A DNA stretch of 64,000 nt from Flaccisagitta enflata (Eukaryota > Chaetognatha > Sagittoidea > Aphragmophora), in NCBI GenBank assembly GCA_965153355.1, contig OZ231126.1, positions 72,106,001-72,170,000 on the forward strand, given 5' to 3'. Position numbers and translations under genes: made by a program. The notes under the pieces were generated by a model. That model was not told the origin of the DNA and did no database searches. It was given only the letters and a program-made list of their open reading frames with translations. Shown one piece after another: positions 49,367 through 62,339 of this stretch (positions are counted from its first letter, which is position 1; every line of letters begins with the position of its first letter).

Positions 49367-50113
49367 AACAAGGCCGGATACACGGCTACCGAAGTCGCGT
49401 GCGGGTGGGCAGGGGCCATATTTGAGGTCACCAGACCATTTGGGCAGGAGTAGGGAGGTCAAAGTAAAAAATCATAAAACTAGTCATCCAAGGATCGCAC
49501 ATGGTCAGCGGTACCCAATGCCCTGCTGGGAGTGATCCAGTGAAGAAGTGGAGTGAGAGCAGGGCAGCGGCCTCAATGGGCCGATGTCCTGTAGAACACA
49601 GGGGGGAATTTCCATACGTCCTGAGGGGGCATATTTCAGGCAATAGATGACTGATTCAGGCCAAAGAAGTCATATTTGAAGGCTGGAGGGCAGAATTTAG
49701 GCTTGGAAAGTGGATTTGAGGTTTGGAGGGCAAATTTGAGCCACAGAGGGCAGATTTGATGCTTGGAGGCCTAATTGAAGGTCTGGAGGGCAGATCTGAG
49801 GTCTGTAGGTCAGATTTGAGGCGGGGGGGGGGCTGATTTGAAGCCTGGAAGGCTGATTTGAGGCCTGGAGGGCTAAATTTAGGGCTGGGAGGGTAAATTT
49901 GAGGCCTTGATGGCCAAGGGGGGGGGGGACGGACGGAAGGACGGACGGACGGACGGACGTATGGAAATTCCCCCCTGTGTTCTACAGGACATCGGCCCTT
50001 TGGGGCCGCTGCCCAAAAAGGTAAAGTGTGACCAACCGACCAACCAACCGACCAACCGACCGACCAACCGACGGACAAAGCGGGTTGTAGAGTTGCGTGC
50101 ACACGACTAAAAA
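49367..50113 (+). mobile_element. Short element family A split by an FB element
   Basis: ACAAGGCCGGATACACGG to TCATAAAA on the left; GTAAAGTGTGACC, GACC array and GTTGCGTGCACACGACTAAA on the right. Together the halves match uninterrupted copies such as 43358-43559. Confidence 0.92.
49480..50018 (+). mobile_element. Foldback element FB nested in family A
   Basis: CTAGTCATCCAAGGATCGCA to GCCGCTGCCCAAAA. Arms 49562-49621 and 49956-50014 are nearly perfect inverted repeats of about 60 bp. The loop is a minisatellite of AGGTCTGGAGGGCAGATTTG units plus a GGAC array. Confidence 0.93.
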
Positions 50114-50145
50114 CCGACGGAGGGAGCGTTTCTAGTCACAGACAA

Positions 50146-50340
50146 TTGTGTAATGGGCCACTTGGTCGCTCGCTACGTTCTTTCGCTCGCACCACTCACT
50201 ATGCTCACTTGCTCCGCAGCGCTCCGCTTGTTTTGCTTGCTTGCTTTGCTTGCTTGCTTTGCTCGCTTGGTATGTTTTTGGGCTTGCTCTCTCACTTCGC
50301 TCACCCCCTCATGGGATGGTTAAAATTCATGACTATGTGT
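50146..50340 (+). repeat. Dispersed repeat family G
   Basis: GGGCCACTTGGTCGCTCGCT, GCAGCGCTCCGC, ACTTCGCTCACCCCCTCATG. The middle has a TTGCTTGCTTTGC expansion. Confidence 0.8.
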
Positions 50341-50638
50341 TTGTGCAGAAACCGTGATCAACGGAGAGAAACACGTTTGTTCTTGGCAGTAGAAACACAC
50401 CCACAGAGTGAATTGTCAATAGTACCTTTATATCAGAGACTCGGCGATACCCGTTTCTAGATTCAAAGCACAGGGAGGCCAACACATTCCCTTATCAGTG
50501 GATGCGTGGTCATCAGATATCACAGCTCTAGAGAACGATACAGATTAGATGAGAAAATGTGTATTCTTTTAAAAGTTTTAATGTACATATGAGGACATCT
50601 GGAGCTAAGACTTTAAGCAGCACCAGAAAGAAATAAAC
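50341..50638. other. No gene seen
   Basis: Unique sequence. Confidence 0.4.
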
Positions 50639-50820
50639 GTACAGTAAAATCACGCTCTAACGGATTTCAAGGGACCAATAAATCTTATCTGTTACAGGCG
50701 GAATTCTGTTAGAGCCATTATAGGAATTAAAAAGAAACGCGTTAAAGGGACTATGAATTTGTATCCATAAGAGGCAGAGTTCAGTTAGTGATGGGTCCAT
50801 TAGAGCGGGGTTTAACTGTT
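50639..50820. mobile_element. pogo/Tigger-like MITE
   Basis: CAGTAAAATCACGCTCTAAC to TAGAGCGGGGTTTAACTG, same body as 46443-46623. Confidence 0.8.
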
Positions 50821-50962
50821 CCTCTTTGGTGCCTCCAACCTACATTTTACATGCAGTTAAATCATTTTCCGACAAAAGAATATGGTGGTCATGATGATCA
50901 GCATAATCTACCCAAAGCAAAATAGATATTAAAAAAGTTCTAAGTCAAAAAATGAATGCAGC

Positions 50963-51693
50963 TACAGTTGAACCCCGCTTCAACAGCTTTAAGGGGACCA
51001 ACAATCTTCTTCTGTTATAGGTGGACTTCTGTTATTGCTAACAAAGGAAATACTATTTAAAGCAAAAGTATATCAACAAGCATTTAAAGCAATAACTCCA
51101 CTAGAAATGATAAATCGATATCAAAATCAGTGAGATTCTTAAACTACTTCAAATTTCTGATCCAATGCCACAAACCGCATTTATCTAGCACAAGGCGTTT
51201 AAGAATGAGAATATTGCATCTAGTTTCTTTTGGATTTCTGATTGTAGTAAATCAGTTTCTTTTCTGATAGATTGGAGGTTTCTTCATCTGACTTATTGTT
51301 TTAGGTACAACCCCAAACACTTCCTTGGTTTACTTCAACCCAACTGAGTTATTGTCAAAGCAAATGAGACAAAAGCGAGAACATGGTAGTGACAAAAGAA
51401 TGGTCTAAAACACATTGAAGGCGTGGGAAGTTATTTTACATTTGCACTAAATATCTGTCTTAAATTATATAGAATATCCCTATAGAAGTAGTAGTTGAAG
51501 CTCAAAATGGAAATCCTAAGTATATAGCTTATTCTATAAATTATTTCATATACCAATGAACTAATTCATATTTTTTGGATATATTTATGCTTTAGATAGT
51601 AAAAGAAATTAGCTTGAAGAGACTATCAATTTACATCTAATATAAGCGGAATTCCGTTGGTGGCGGTTCCGTTAGAGCGTTAGTTCAACTGCA
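50963..51693. mobile_element. pogo/Tigger-like MITE, long version
   Basis: CAGTTGAACCCCGCTTCAAC to GTTAGAGCGTTAGTTCAACTG inverted ends about 730 bp apart; interior resembles 48630-49080. No transposase frame. Confidence 0.75.
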
Positions 51694-51997
51694 GCTGCAA
51701 AAACTTTTGTTGTCTCAGCACCTGAAAAAGGTGAGGTGACGGGCGGAGAAAAATTCGATAGCAGTATGGCAAAGCAGAGAAAAGAGTTTAAAGAACTTTA
51801 AAAGTAGAGCGCGTGGAAAAATGCCAAGCACGTAGGCAGATATCATTTAACTGAACAAAACATTTTTGCACCGGAAAAATTCGTTCGGTTCACTGTCTTG
51901 CCAAAAAGTATTTTACCAGGATGGATGATAGACGGCGTTTAGGGGCAACCACATAGTTACGACAGTGCCTCTCAAAAATCTATGTGTTTGTTTTAAA

Positions 51998-52030
51998 TGC
52001 ACGTTGTTACGACTTTGTAACAACGTGCAC
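51998..52030. repeat. Perfect short hairpin
   Basis: TGCACGTTGTTAC and GTAACAACGTGCA separated by 6 bases. No element identified around it. Confidence 0.8.
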
Positions 52031-52080
52031 TATCCCTCAAAGTCTCTGTCTAAACTGTGTGAACTCATTCACTTTTATGC

Positions 52081-52322
<242 letters not shown>

Positions 52323-52854
52323 TGACCATCTCCATGCCTGTCCATTCATTGTTGCGATCATCCCATTGTCCCCCTCCCCAATTACCTAACTTGAGTAAGA
52401 CGTAGATATGTATGAGCAAATTGTTAAAGATTTTTCTGATTCTCATTGTCGATCAATTTGATGTTGTTTCATAATAAATTTTCTTACTCCTATATAGAAA
52501 TTCCATACTTTTTTATTCAGAATGGGTAAAAAAAAAATGGTTTTGAAAAAAGGTGAAGCTCAACAAAGAAAATGGATTCAGAATTATAGAAAAAGATGAT
52601 AAAACATTTTTTTTTTCACAGACAAAATAAAGTAACCTTTAGAATTCCCATGAGTAAGTGAAAACAAAAACCACTCTAGTTGAAAATGAAAATGAGGGAA
52701 AACAAACTTCATTCCACTCAAGTCCGAATCTGACTATGGTGGTTTCAGTGTTTACTCTAGTCCGAAATTCGGCCTAAAATGGTTCCGTCCTGCTTTGGAG
52801 GCATCAATTATGTGAAAGCAGATGCCATCAGATTGATTTCACCGCCTAAACGGC
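52323..52854. other. No gene seen
   Basis: AT-rich, no matched repeat. Confidence 0.45.
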
Positions 52855-53055
52855 ATGAATGAATTAATGAATGAATGAATGAATGAATGAATGAATGAAT
52901 GAATGAATGAATGAATGAATGAATGAATGAATGAATGAATGAATGAATGAATGAAGGAATAAAGGAATGAAGGAATGAATGAAAGAATGAATGAACGAAT
53001 GAACGAATGACTGAATGAATTAATGAATGAATGAATGAATGAATGAATGAATGAA
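52855..53055. repeat. (GAAT)n microsatellite
   Basis: GAATGAAT with AGGAATAAAGG interruption. Confidence 0.97.
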
Positions 53056-53186
53056 GTGAGCAGGTGAATCAAATTGTGCCAGATTCAGCACAGGTATAGA
53101 ATATGTTGATATACGAAATAGACAGAAGCATTCAACTATCTCAACATTGTAGGTAAAGGTAGCGAAAAAAAGTTAATAGTCGCAAA

Positions 53187-53799
53187 AGCTTTAGATGGTC
53201 AGCGGTACCCGATGCCCCAAAGTTAAATTATGTGGGAATGAGATGATGAGTGGGGCAGCGACTCTGGAGGGGCCAATGACCCAAAATTCCACTCAGGAAA
53301 AATGTCTCTAGTTTCCTTTTACCGTCCGTGAGTGGCCAGATCTAGGGTCTGAAAGGCCTGATTTTGGGTCTCAGAGGCCTGATTTGAGGTCTGGGTGGAC
53401 TATTTTGGGGTATGAAAGGCCTGATTTATGGTCTGAGAGGTCTTATTTGGGGTCGGTAAGGCCCGATTGGTATCGAAGAGGCCTACATTGGGGTCTGGGA
53501 GGTCTAAGTTGAGGTGTGACTGGCCTGCTTTGGGGTGAGAGGCTTGATTTGAGGGCTGAGAGGCCTAATTTCTGGTCTAAAAGGCCTTATATAGGTTTGC
53601 AGAGGCCCGGTTTGGGGTCTGGGAGGTCTTTTTTGGGGTCTGACTGGCCTGAAATGCGGTCTGAGAGGCCTGATTTGGGGTCAAAAGGGCTTTATTTAGA
53701 GGCTGGGGGGAAAAGGATGGAAAATGGAAACCGGACAAATTTGTCCTGTGTGGAATCATAGGTCATCAGCCCCTTCGGGGCCGCTGCCCAAAAAGTAGT
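53187..53799 (+). mobile_element. Foldback element FB with long minisatellite loop
   Basis: Head AGATGGTCAGCGGTACCCG, tail GGGGCCGCTGCCCAAAA. The loop (53330-53700) is a run of about 33-bp units like GGCCTGATTTGGGGTCTGAG. The arms are more diverged than in other copies. Confidence 0.82.
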
Positions 53800-54076
53800 A
53801 AAACAAAATGTTATGTATTGATATCGACAGGTTTGTCATTAACAGGAACGAGACAATAAATCTGTTCATAGGCATGAAGCCAAACGCCAGGTCACAATCA
53901 GGACACGTGCAGGATACATAACAAGGTGTAAAAAAAATAACAGAAAAAAAAAGAAAAAACTAATTATCGGGCAATGATACTGGCATACTGCAGGAAAGTA
54001 AGCCTTACATCATCGGGTATAATGACGTGTTATGGCGGCGTGCGCCACTGGCAGGCCAAGTCTATAAATGGAAAGA
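53800..54076. other. No gene seen
   Basis: Unique spacer. Confidence 0.4.
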
Positions 54077-54586
<510 letters not shown>

Positions 54587-54638
54587 ATCAAACTATTGGA
54601 GGACATGTTTGGTTTGTGCCATAATTTTTATTCACAAC

Positions 54639-54912
54639 TTTTTAGTCGCGTGCACGCGACTCTACACTCTGCTTTGTCCGTCTATCCGTCGGTCTGTCGG
54701 TCCGTCACGCTTTTACTTTTTTTATCAATATTATTTCTTTAAGTCATTTTAAGTCATTTTAGGGTATACTAAGTTATTCTAAGTCATTCTAAGTCATTCT
54801 TAGACAATCTGTAAGTCCGGCACGCGACTTATAGCCTAAAAGTATAAGAATAAGTATAGGTTAAAGTATAAGTAGAGAAAAACACCTATAAGTTATAGGT
54901 GTTGGCCTTGTT
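54639..54912 (-). mobile_element. Short element family A', minus-strand copy
   Basis: Minus strand: AACAAGGCCAACACCTATAA start, TAGAATGACTT repeats, GACC/GACA array, GTCGCGTGCACGCGAC end. Confidence 0.87.
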
Positions 54913-54982
54913 TTTTTTTTGGATGTTGCACTAACTTCCAGATAACGAGAACAATGCCACAATCAAATGGTTATTGGTTCAT

Positions 54983-54984
<2 letters not shown>

Positions 54985-55066
<82 letters not shown>
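54985..55066. repeat. (CT)n microsatellite
   Basis: About 80 bp of CT. Confidence 0.97.
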
Positions 55067-55068
<2 letters not shown>

Positions 55069-55265
55069 GCAGTTACTAATTAGTACTGAAATACAGCAGG
55101 ATGTGCAACTTTCTTGAACCAGTGCACATGATGATGAAAAAAAACTTCCCATTGGACATCAATGAGAAATGATGATCACGAGACTTCAGCAATAGGTATG
55201 AAAGTCAGTACAAAAGATTATATAAAGATATATAATTGATCAGAAGAGGGATGGCAATACGTGCA

Positions 55266-55604
55266 GATGGGAATGGGCTCAATGTGGGCATTTGAATAGA
55301 AATCAATTTTTAAGCATGTTTCATGTTCCACTTGTATAATCAGAGCCTGATCTAATTGGAATATTGATTTGGACTTGATCTGGGAACTACGTAAACAATG
55401 CCGTAGTTATACAGAATTGATTGGTTTAATTTTGAGAGAAATTTCTTCCAAAGTCATTCTACATAACTAAAGCATTGATTGCGTAGTGCCTAGATCAAGT
55501 CCACATTGAATATTCCCAGTAGATGAGGCTTTGATTATACAAATGGAACATGTAATATGCTTGAAAGTGATTTTTCTTTTGAATGCCCACATTGTGCCCA
55601 TCCT
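55266..55604. mobile_element. Palindromic MITE, ~340 bp
   Basis: GGGCTCAATGTGGGCATTTG pairs with GAATGCCCACATTGTGCCCA; CATGTTCCACTTGTATAATC pairs with GATTATACAAATGGAACATG; GGACTTGATCTGGG pairs with CCTAGATCAAGTCC. Mismatches show that it is old. Confidence 0.85.
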
Positions 55605-56167
55605 AATGCAGACGGGCGGTTGTATGTAATTAGACATTGAACAATGAGCACGTACATGTTTTCAAACGACATTTAGTTGATTTGAGCGATAAAACAGGTA
55701 ATAAAGGAAAAACAGAAACATTATTCTATGTAGAAGACTATAAAAACTAATGAACCATGATTTTCATTCCGTAGCGATCGGGATTGCGCGACTTTTATTG
55801 GTAAAAATATAGATACGAAGCCGGGTTTAATTACGACTAAGCCATACAAATAAATTGAAACGACGGGGGATAAAATGACGAGGAAGCCAAGCCCAGAGAT
55901 CACGCTCGCGTTGGAATTAAATCTCTCTCGTACGATTTACCAAGAGTAAAGGCAGAGTGATTAGTGGCTGTACATGGAACATAACACATACACAAAGTCT
56001 GTATGAGCGAGAAGAGAGAGGCGAGGAATGAAGGAATGACTGGATTTACAATGACAATATTGAGTAGGTCCTACACCCTTGTATATTTGTAAGAACGCGA
56101 CTAGAAACCATTATGAACAACCGACATTTTTTTTTAGCCATCCTTGCAATAAGTCGGACAAATGTTT
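55605..56167. other. No gene seen
   Basis: Unique sequence without a supported ORF. Confidence 0.45.
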
Positions 56168-56715
56168 ATTACTACAGTTTGTTTATTCTCAAATGAAACA
56201 AAAGATGACGGCATATATCAAAAGCAAATTGAGATAATTTAAGTTCCGAAAAAAGTTCCTGAAAGAGTATGTTCGGGCAATTGTTTGTGCCAAATCTTAG
56301 CCTTTGATCTCAATTAGTCTAGCTTCAATCTACATTTAAAGCAAAATTGTAAAAATCACAATATCACTTAATTTTCCTCTAATTTCAGTCTATAAAAAAT
56401 TGATTTTTGAGATTTTTTAGTTAAATTGAACCATTTAGCAGGGAAACTCTTATCTGCAATCAGAAATACCACAAATATTGCCTGTCAAGATGAACAATTG
56501 TCATTTTTGTTCAAAAGATGGCAAAATTGAATTATTTCATCCTTCGTCTCTAGTAAAAAAAAGTGACAAATATCAATTCACGTTATTTCTTCAAATGCAG
56601 ATTAAAGCCCAAAGGCTGAGATTTTGCACAAATGTATGCCAGAACATACTTTTACCATTATTAGTTTTTGTTTCATTTGAGAATAAACATACTGTTTTTA
56701 GTTTCCTATCTGTAA
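56168..56715. mobile_element. Diverged palindromic MITE, ~550 bp
   Basis: GTTTATTCTCAAATGAAACA and TTTGTTTCATTTGAGAATAA are complementary, as are GAGTATGTTCGGGCAATTGT with GTATGCCAGAACATACTTTT and AGCCTTTGATCTCAATTAG with AGATTAAAGCCCAAAGGCT, imperfectly. The 82-codon ORF at 56478-56726 lies within an arm and is not supported. Confidence 0.75.
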
Positions 56716-56993
56716 ATAATCAATGACAATTATTTTGCACACTGATGCTGTTCGACTTTTAGCATATGTATAATGGTTTGAAAATTTTTTTTTTCCTTTA
56801 CCCAGCCAACATCGTCTTTAATTGAGCACTGATCAGCCAAAGAATCTGGGCTTTCAATCCTTATGAAATATGCAACAAAAAGTATCTTACAAAAGACTTG
56901 AAGAAAAATATTTTTTTTCCAAAATCAACTGAATATCTAAAGATAAACAAAACCTTCAAAAGTTACTTATTCCTGTATAGTATATGCTTCCAC

Positions 56994-57243
56994 TCATACA
57001 CCTTGATCTGGGGGCTGAGAAAAACCCGAGATGAATCTCAATAGCTTAAATTACATGAAAAGCATACTTCTAATTGCCCCAGTGAGATGAAATTTTACAT
57101 GAAGAAAGCCGATGGTTTTGCAGAGCTTCTGTTCAAATTTCATCTCACTGGGTAAACTAGAAGTATGCTTTTCATGTAAATTAAGCTATTGAAACATGCT
57201 AGATTCATCTCGGGTTTTTCCCAGCCCCAAGATCAAGGTGTCA
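56994..57243. mobile_element. Palindromic MITE, ~100-bp arms, possibly longer
   Basis: CACCTTGATCTGGGGGCTGA pairs with CAGCCCCAAGATCAAGGTGT; AAAACCCGAGATGAATCTC pairs with GATTCATCTCGGGTTTTT; AAAAGCATACTTCTAATTGC pairs with ACTAGAAGTATGCTTTTCAT. Weaker complementarity continues outward toward 56930 and 57320. Confidence 0.85.
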
Positions 57244-57789
57244 TATACTCACCTGTCCAATTTTAGGTACGACCTGATTTCAATGGTTAATAAATATCAA
57301 AACCTTTGGATAAGTAATTTTTATGCAGAAAACAAGACTTTTGACTCACTCTTAACAAAAATTTTTTTCATGTATGCCATTGGGTTGGGGGATGAAGGTA
57401 AAGCGCTGACTTCTGGCATTGACAGGAGAAGTCAATTCAGCTCTTAAGAGTTACATGTAATTGATAAAAAAGTAAGTTGTAAGTTGTAAGTTGAAACAAC
57501 ATTGTCTTTATAAAAGGAGGCATGACATATTGAGGCACCGATGGACAGAACAGAATATCGGAATTGTTACAATATCAGATATTATTCTATCATAAACATT
57601 TGTGGATTCTCATCATGTTTTGATAAAGGATTGTAGATGATTGCCATTGTACGTTGAATGCATTGTAATCATAGGCTTTGTCTTTCAACAACGCTCACCG
57701 CTGGGCCCCCTGAGGTCATTGACTCATTTTGCGTGTGTCTAGTGAAGATGAAAATGCGATCGTTCCTGTTGAACGCATTTTCAGCAAGA

Positions 57790-57960
57790 GCACATGTTCA
57801 AGAATTTCAACTGTCCCATAAGAGAGTGAGCGAAGTGAGTGAGCGAGCCCGTAAACAGAGCAAATGATGGAAGCGAGCTTAGCGCTGAGGAGCAAGTGAG
57901 CAGAGTGAGCAATGAGAACAAACTTAGCGAGCGACCGAGTGGCCCATTATAAACGCGATT
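57790..57960 (-). repeat. Dispersed repeat family G, minus-strand copy
   Basis: Minus strand reads GGGCCACTCGGTCGCTCGCT ... GGGCTCGCTCACTCACTTCG ... TCTTATGGGACAGT. Confidence 0.8.
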
Positions 57961-57989
57961 GCCTGTGACCAGAAATACACCCATTGTAC

Positions 57990-58790
57990 ATGTGAATGTA
58001 TAGTGAATGTTTCCGTGCGTTCTGCGTGCGCGAAAAGAAGACTAATCGGGAAAAAAGTCGAAGTCTGTCTTCGACTTTTTGACATATTCGAGAGAAACGG
58101 GGTTTTCATTTTCTTATTAGGAAGTTGGGAATCTCCTAGGGCTGATTGAGGCCTCCAATGAAATTGATAGGGTAAGTAAATTTGATAATTCTCTTTCATT
58201 TGGCGCCAAGCAGAATGCCCTACGGCAAATAGTTTTTGTGTTATGAATTTTTAAAGATTTATTTACAAAAAATTCAAATTGATTTTTTTTCGATTTTTTA
58301 TGATTTTAAGTAGGATCAATAAAGGAGTGTAATTAAGTTTGTTTGAGCATGCAAATACAAGAAAACATGTTTATGAGCATAACTGCTCATCTGTGAGGGT
58401 GTTTTTGAGCATTTTTGCTCATTTAGCTCATTTAGCGCAATCTGTTTTTTTTATTTGAAATGCGATGAATAAATAGATGTTTTGATACATGTTTTAGCAT
58501 GCAAATACAAGAAAGCATGTCAGTGAGCAGAGCTGCTCATCTGTGTTTTTGAGTATTTTAGCTCATTTAGCTCAGTTAGCTCAATCATTTTCTGATTTTT
58601 AAGGGCATAAATAAATGTTTTGATGTGAGAATGCAAATACAAGAAAGCATATCAGTGAGCATAGCTGGTTGTGTGGTTGAGTGATTTTGAGCATTTTAGC
58701 TCATCTAGCTCACTTGGCCCTGTCCTATTTTTTTCTGATTTTCAGTGCAATCAATTGCTTTTGATTTGATCTAACAAATAGAAAGATTTG
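57990..58790 (-). repeat. Dispersed repeat family F, minus-strand copy
   Basis: Inverse of 10777-11300: hairpin GTCGAAG...CTTCGAC at 58051-58075, TTTGGCGCCAAGCAGAATGC at 58198-58220, then three ~130 bp units with CATGCAAATACAAGAAAGCA and TTAGCTCATTTAGCTCA (58340-58720). Confidence 0.8.
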
Positions 58791-59379
58791 CAGTGACTGA
58801 AAATAAAAACTTGGTGAAAAGTGACCAACGCTTACGACTTTTTTCCTCACGGCGACAGCCGCCATTACTGGTACAAGTACAAATACAATACAAATACAAA
58901 GAAAACAGAAACGATTATGTAAACTGTGAAACTGTAATTGCCAGCGTGGATCGCGCTGGCGTTGCTTTTACGCGATTGGAAAAAAGGTATTCGTGATTCT
59001 TAAAACGGAGAAAAAATCACACAGCGCTTCATTTTTAACTAAGTGGCACCTTTACGTAAACATTATTTTAACCGGTACGACTAATAAGTTGAAATGATTT
59101 TAAAAAACTTCAAAAAGGTGCAATTCTCAATTCCTTGGAAAATTTGGCGAGGTTGAAAAAAAAATGATACTTTTTTCCTACCAAAAAATAATTAAAATCT
59201 GAGACTTGAACAAATAACGGGTGGTCTTTAAAATAGTAGCTTTTAATTTTTTTAATGATACTTTTTAGATTTCTCCTGGGTAAAAATCTTTTTTCAGCTA
59301 CCTAGATATGATTGTGGCCTTTATGTTCCATTATGAACATTTTTGATATTTTCAATATTTTCCATTTTATCTTTAAACA
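58791..59379. other. No gene seen
   Basis: A 67-codon ORF (58793-58996) has no recognisable feature. Confidence 0.4.
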
Positions 59380-60238
59380 AGGCCGGATACACGGCTACCA
59401 AAGTCGCGTGCGGGTGGGCAGGGCACTGACTTCCCTGAGGAGGAACTATTTTGCCAAAAATCAGCAAAAGTGACTCTTTCCAAAATTGTTTTTTTGTTAT
59501 ACATGGGGCAAGTACATGATCTCAATGGGTCGTAACAATAAAAAAAATCGATTTTAACACGCCAGGATCTGAGCAGGCCCCTCTGTTAGGCCACTACTCC
59601 CAGTTTTTTTCATTTTTTAAAAATTCTTTTACTATTTTTTCAATTGGACACTGTAGTTACATTGATAGATGTTTCAAACCAACTAAGCCATGTATCTGAC
59701 CCCCCAAGGATACTTTCTGAGGGTATGAGTCATAGAGGAACTGATTCCTCTTTTTACCCATCTTTTTACCCCTCTTTTTATCTGTATATTCTCTTTTTGA
59801 CGATTTTCAGCTTTTCATAGCTGTAACTAGTAAGGCAGGCACTTGCAGCTATTCCTACCACCACTAATTTGAAGTACTTTGGGTGCTGATCATGCCTATA
59901 TATGGTTTTGCCTGCGTCCAGTTGCGACCCTGGGCTCTATTGGCCTCCAAAGTGCACCTATCTGGAATTTTGATAATAAAAAATAACAGCTATTTGGTAA
60001 AAATGATCGAAATATTTTAATCTTCAGAAAATCATAAATCATCCTCTAGGTAAGCCACAGTGCTGGGATTGGACTCATTCGACAGTATTTTTTAAGAAGT
60101 TTATTTGTGTAAAATTTCATGTGAATCGGTTGAGCGGTTGCTGAGAAAATTGAACTTCTTTTTCAAAAATGGCAAAAAGAATTATCATCTTTTTTATGAA
60201 AATTTCAATATTTCTCCAACCGTTTCATTCTATGAACC

Positions 60239-60335
60239 AGGCAAGAAACATGGCTACCCCAGTTGCGTGCGGTTGAGCATGGGCTGTTTTTAAGGTCTAT
60301 AGACCATCTGGGCAGGAGCAGTGAGATAAAAGATG
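60239..60335 (+). mobile_element. Family A fragment, diverged
   Basis: CATGGCTACCCCAGTTGCGT, GGGCTGTTTTTAAGGTC and CATCTGGGCAGGAGCAGTGA match the first half of family A; then replaced by purine-rich sequence. Confidence 0.7.
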
Positions 60336-60449
60336 AACAAGAAGAACAAGCAAAACAAGAAAAAGAAGAAGGAAAGACAAAGAAAAGAAAGTAACATTAG
60401 CGAAGTGTCAAAGTGAACAGAAAGCATAAAAAAGAAGCAGAAGAAGAAG

Positions 60450-60690
60450 ATGAAGACAAAAAAGAAGAAGAAGAAGAAGAAGAAGAAGAAGAAGAAGAAG
60501 AAGAAGAAGAAGCAGAAGAGGAAGGAGAAGAAGAGGGAGAAGAAGAAGAAAAAGAAGAAGAAGAAGAAGAAGAAGAAGAAGAAGAAGAAGAAGAAGAAGA
60601 AGAAGAAGAAGAAGAAGACCAAGACCAAGGAGACAAACAAGAAGAAGACGAAGAAGATGAAGAAGAAGAAAAAGAAGAAGAATAAGAAGG
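60450..60690. repeat. (GAA)n microsatellite
   Basis: About 240 bp of GAA with GGA variants; all long ORFs here are Glu/Lys or Ser/Leu/Phe runs. Confidence 0.97.
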
Positions 60691-60710
60691 AAAAGAAAGA
60701 GGAAAAAATA

Positions 60711-60870
60711 GCAGCCCAAAGGCAATACATGGTCAGTGGTACCTGTGCCCTGCTTGAGTAGTATATGATTTAGATTGAGGGGGAGCAGGGCAGCGGCCCC
60801 AAAGGGGACCAAGTCCTGTAGAACACAGGGAAAATCTGTCCATCCATACATACATTTGTCCTTCTGTCTG
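60711..60870 (+). mobile_element. Foldback element FB, left half
   Basis: GCCCAAAGGCAATACATGG, TGCCCTGCTTGAGTAG paired with GGGAGCAGGGCAGC, GGCCCCAAAGGGG, CCTGTAGAACACAGGG; no right arm. Confidence 0.78.
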
Positions 60871-61769
60871 CCTTCCTTCTGTCTATTTTAACAATTCCTT
60901 TTGCCTTCAGTTTTTCTTTATTTCTTCCTCGCTATCTTTCCTTTACCTTTCCTTTTCTCTTTATTTCTTCCTCTCTTTCTCTCCCTTATCTGTCTTTCAC
61001 ATGGTCTTGTTAAGGTTTGATAGCACCCAAAATACGATATACCCCCCCTCTTCATGTCCAAGAATGGATGATTAGATTGGTCTTATGATAATGACACAAA
61101 TACAACTATTACAATGTGTCTTAACTTGTAGAGTGCTTTCTTGATCAAACGCACTTTGGCACTATAATCTGCATGGTTTGGAAACAGTGAATTAAATGAT
61201 TGAAAAAAATCATTATCTCATTATGACATATTTATTACTTACTTACTAAAAATTAATATCTATATCATTATTTGAAAAGTAGAAATGCAATTTAAAGTAA
61301 ACATTTAATAATATAAGATTTAAATAATTTCATGATTTATTAATCATACATTATCAACTAATGTATAACAATTTGATTTGATATTGTTGTTATGAATAAT
61401 TTAAAAAAAAACATAATTTCTTTATCCTTTGACTGATTTGCTTCATATTTACAGAGAATTTGTTTAAGGGTTTACTTTCTTTACTTTACTTCTTTTTCTT
61501 TTTTTTTCTTACATCTTTTCTGTTACATCTTTACAGCTTTACATCTAGTCTATATTTTGTGATCCAATCACCCCAACCGACCAAATCAGCCTAATACCCT
61601 AGAGTGAGAAACATGCATAACTTTGCGATTTTTCAACAAATTTACTGGAAACTTGGTAGGAAAACTCTAAACAGAAGGACTCCACACATATGTAGGATTT
61701 AGACATTTGAGCAAGCTTTTACATTTTGGGTATTTTTAAACTTTCTGGGCACATAGCATCTTCCCAGAT

Positions 61770-61881
61770 GCCATTATACATCATTCTAAGTCATTCTAAG
61801 TCATTTCAAGTCATTTTAAGACATTTTCAGTCAGCTTAAGCAATTCATGTCCCGTTTGTGACTAGGCGTTGGCCTTGTTTT
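61770..61881 (-). mobile_element. Family A' 5' piece
   Basis: CATTCTAAGTCATTTCAAGT repeats, then GGCGTTGGCCTTGTTTTT; it matches the 5' part of A' copies at 44990 and 54639. Confidence 0.6.
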
Positions 61882-62051
61882 TAGTCGTGGACATGCAACT
61901 ACTCCTTGCCATGTTGGTCGGTAGGATGGTAGGTTGGTAGGTCAGTATGTTGGTCCGTCCATCCGTCACATTTTTGTATTCTGAGCGGTTTTCACATAAC
62001 TGCTCCTGCCCAACCATCCACAACTGGATTGCCGTGTATCCGGCCTTGTTT
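61877..62051 (-). mobile_element. Short element family A, diverged minus-strand copy
   Basis: Minus strand ACAAGGCCGGATACACGGCA to GTTGCATGTCCACGAC followed by TAAAAA; the tetranucleotide part reads GGTCGGTAGGATGGTAGG on the plus strand. Confidence 0.75.
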
Positions 62052-62339
62052 ACTGATTAGCTTGAAACTTGGTGTAGAAACTGAAAATTGAAGAATTGAG
62101 CATATATAATTGATTATAGCAAGCTATCCTGACAACATATTAAAAATATTAAAGATATCAAAAAACGCTTAAACAGGTAAAAAAAAACTATAAATATGTT
62201 TACAAAAGACTTTAAAGACTTACATGCAAATCCCTAAACAAAAGCTTTGTCACTCGTAATATTATCATGGAAAAAAATTTTTTTATTTTTCTTTTTTTGA
62301 TGAAAGTGATAGTATTTTTAAAAGATGACAAAAAAAGCA

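Noticed and set aside
57196-57447. 83-codon ORF
   Set aside because: It overlaps the arm of a palindromic MITE and has no recognisable feature.
60290-60851. Acidic Glu-rich and Phe/Leu-rich ORFs
   Set aside because: Translation of a GAA array; the flanks belong to A and FB elements.
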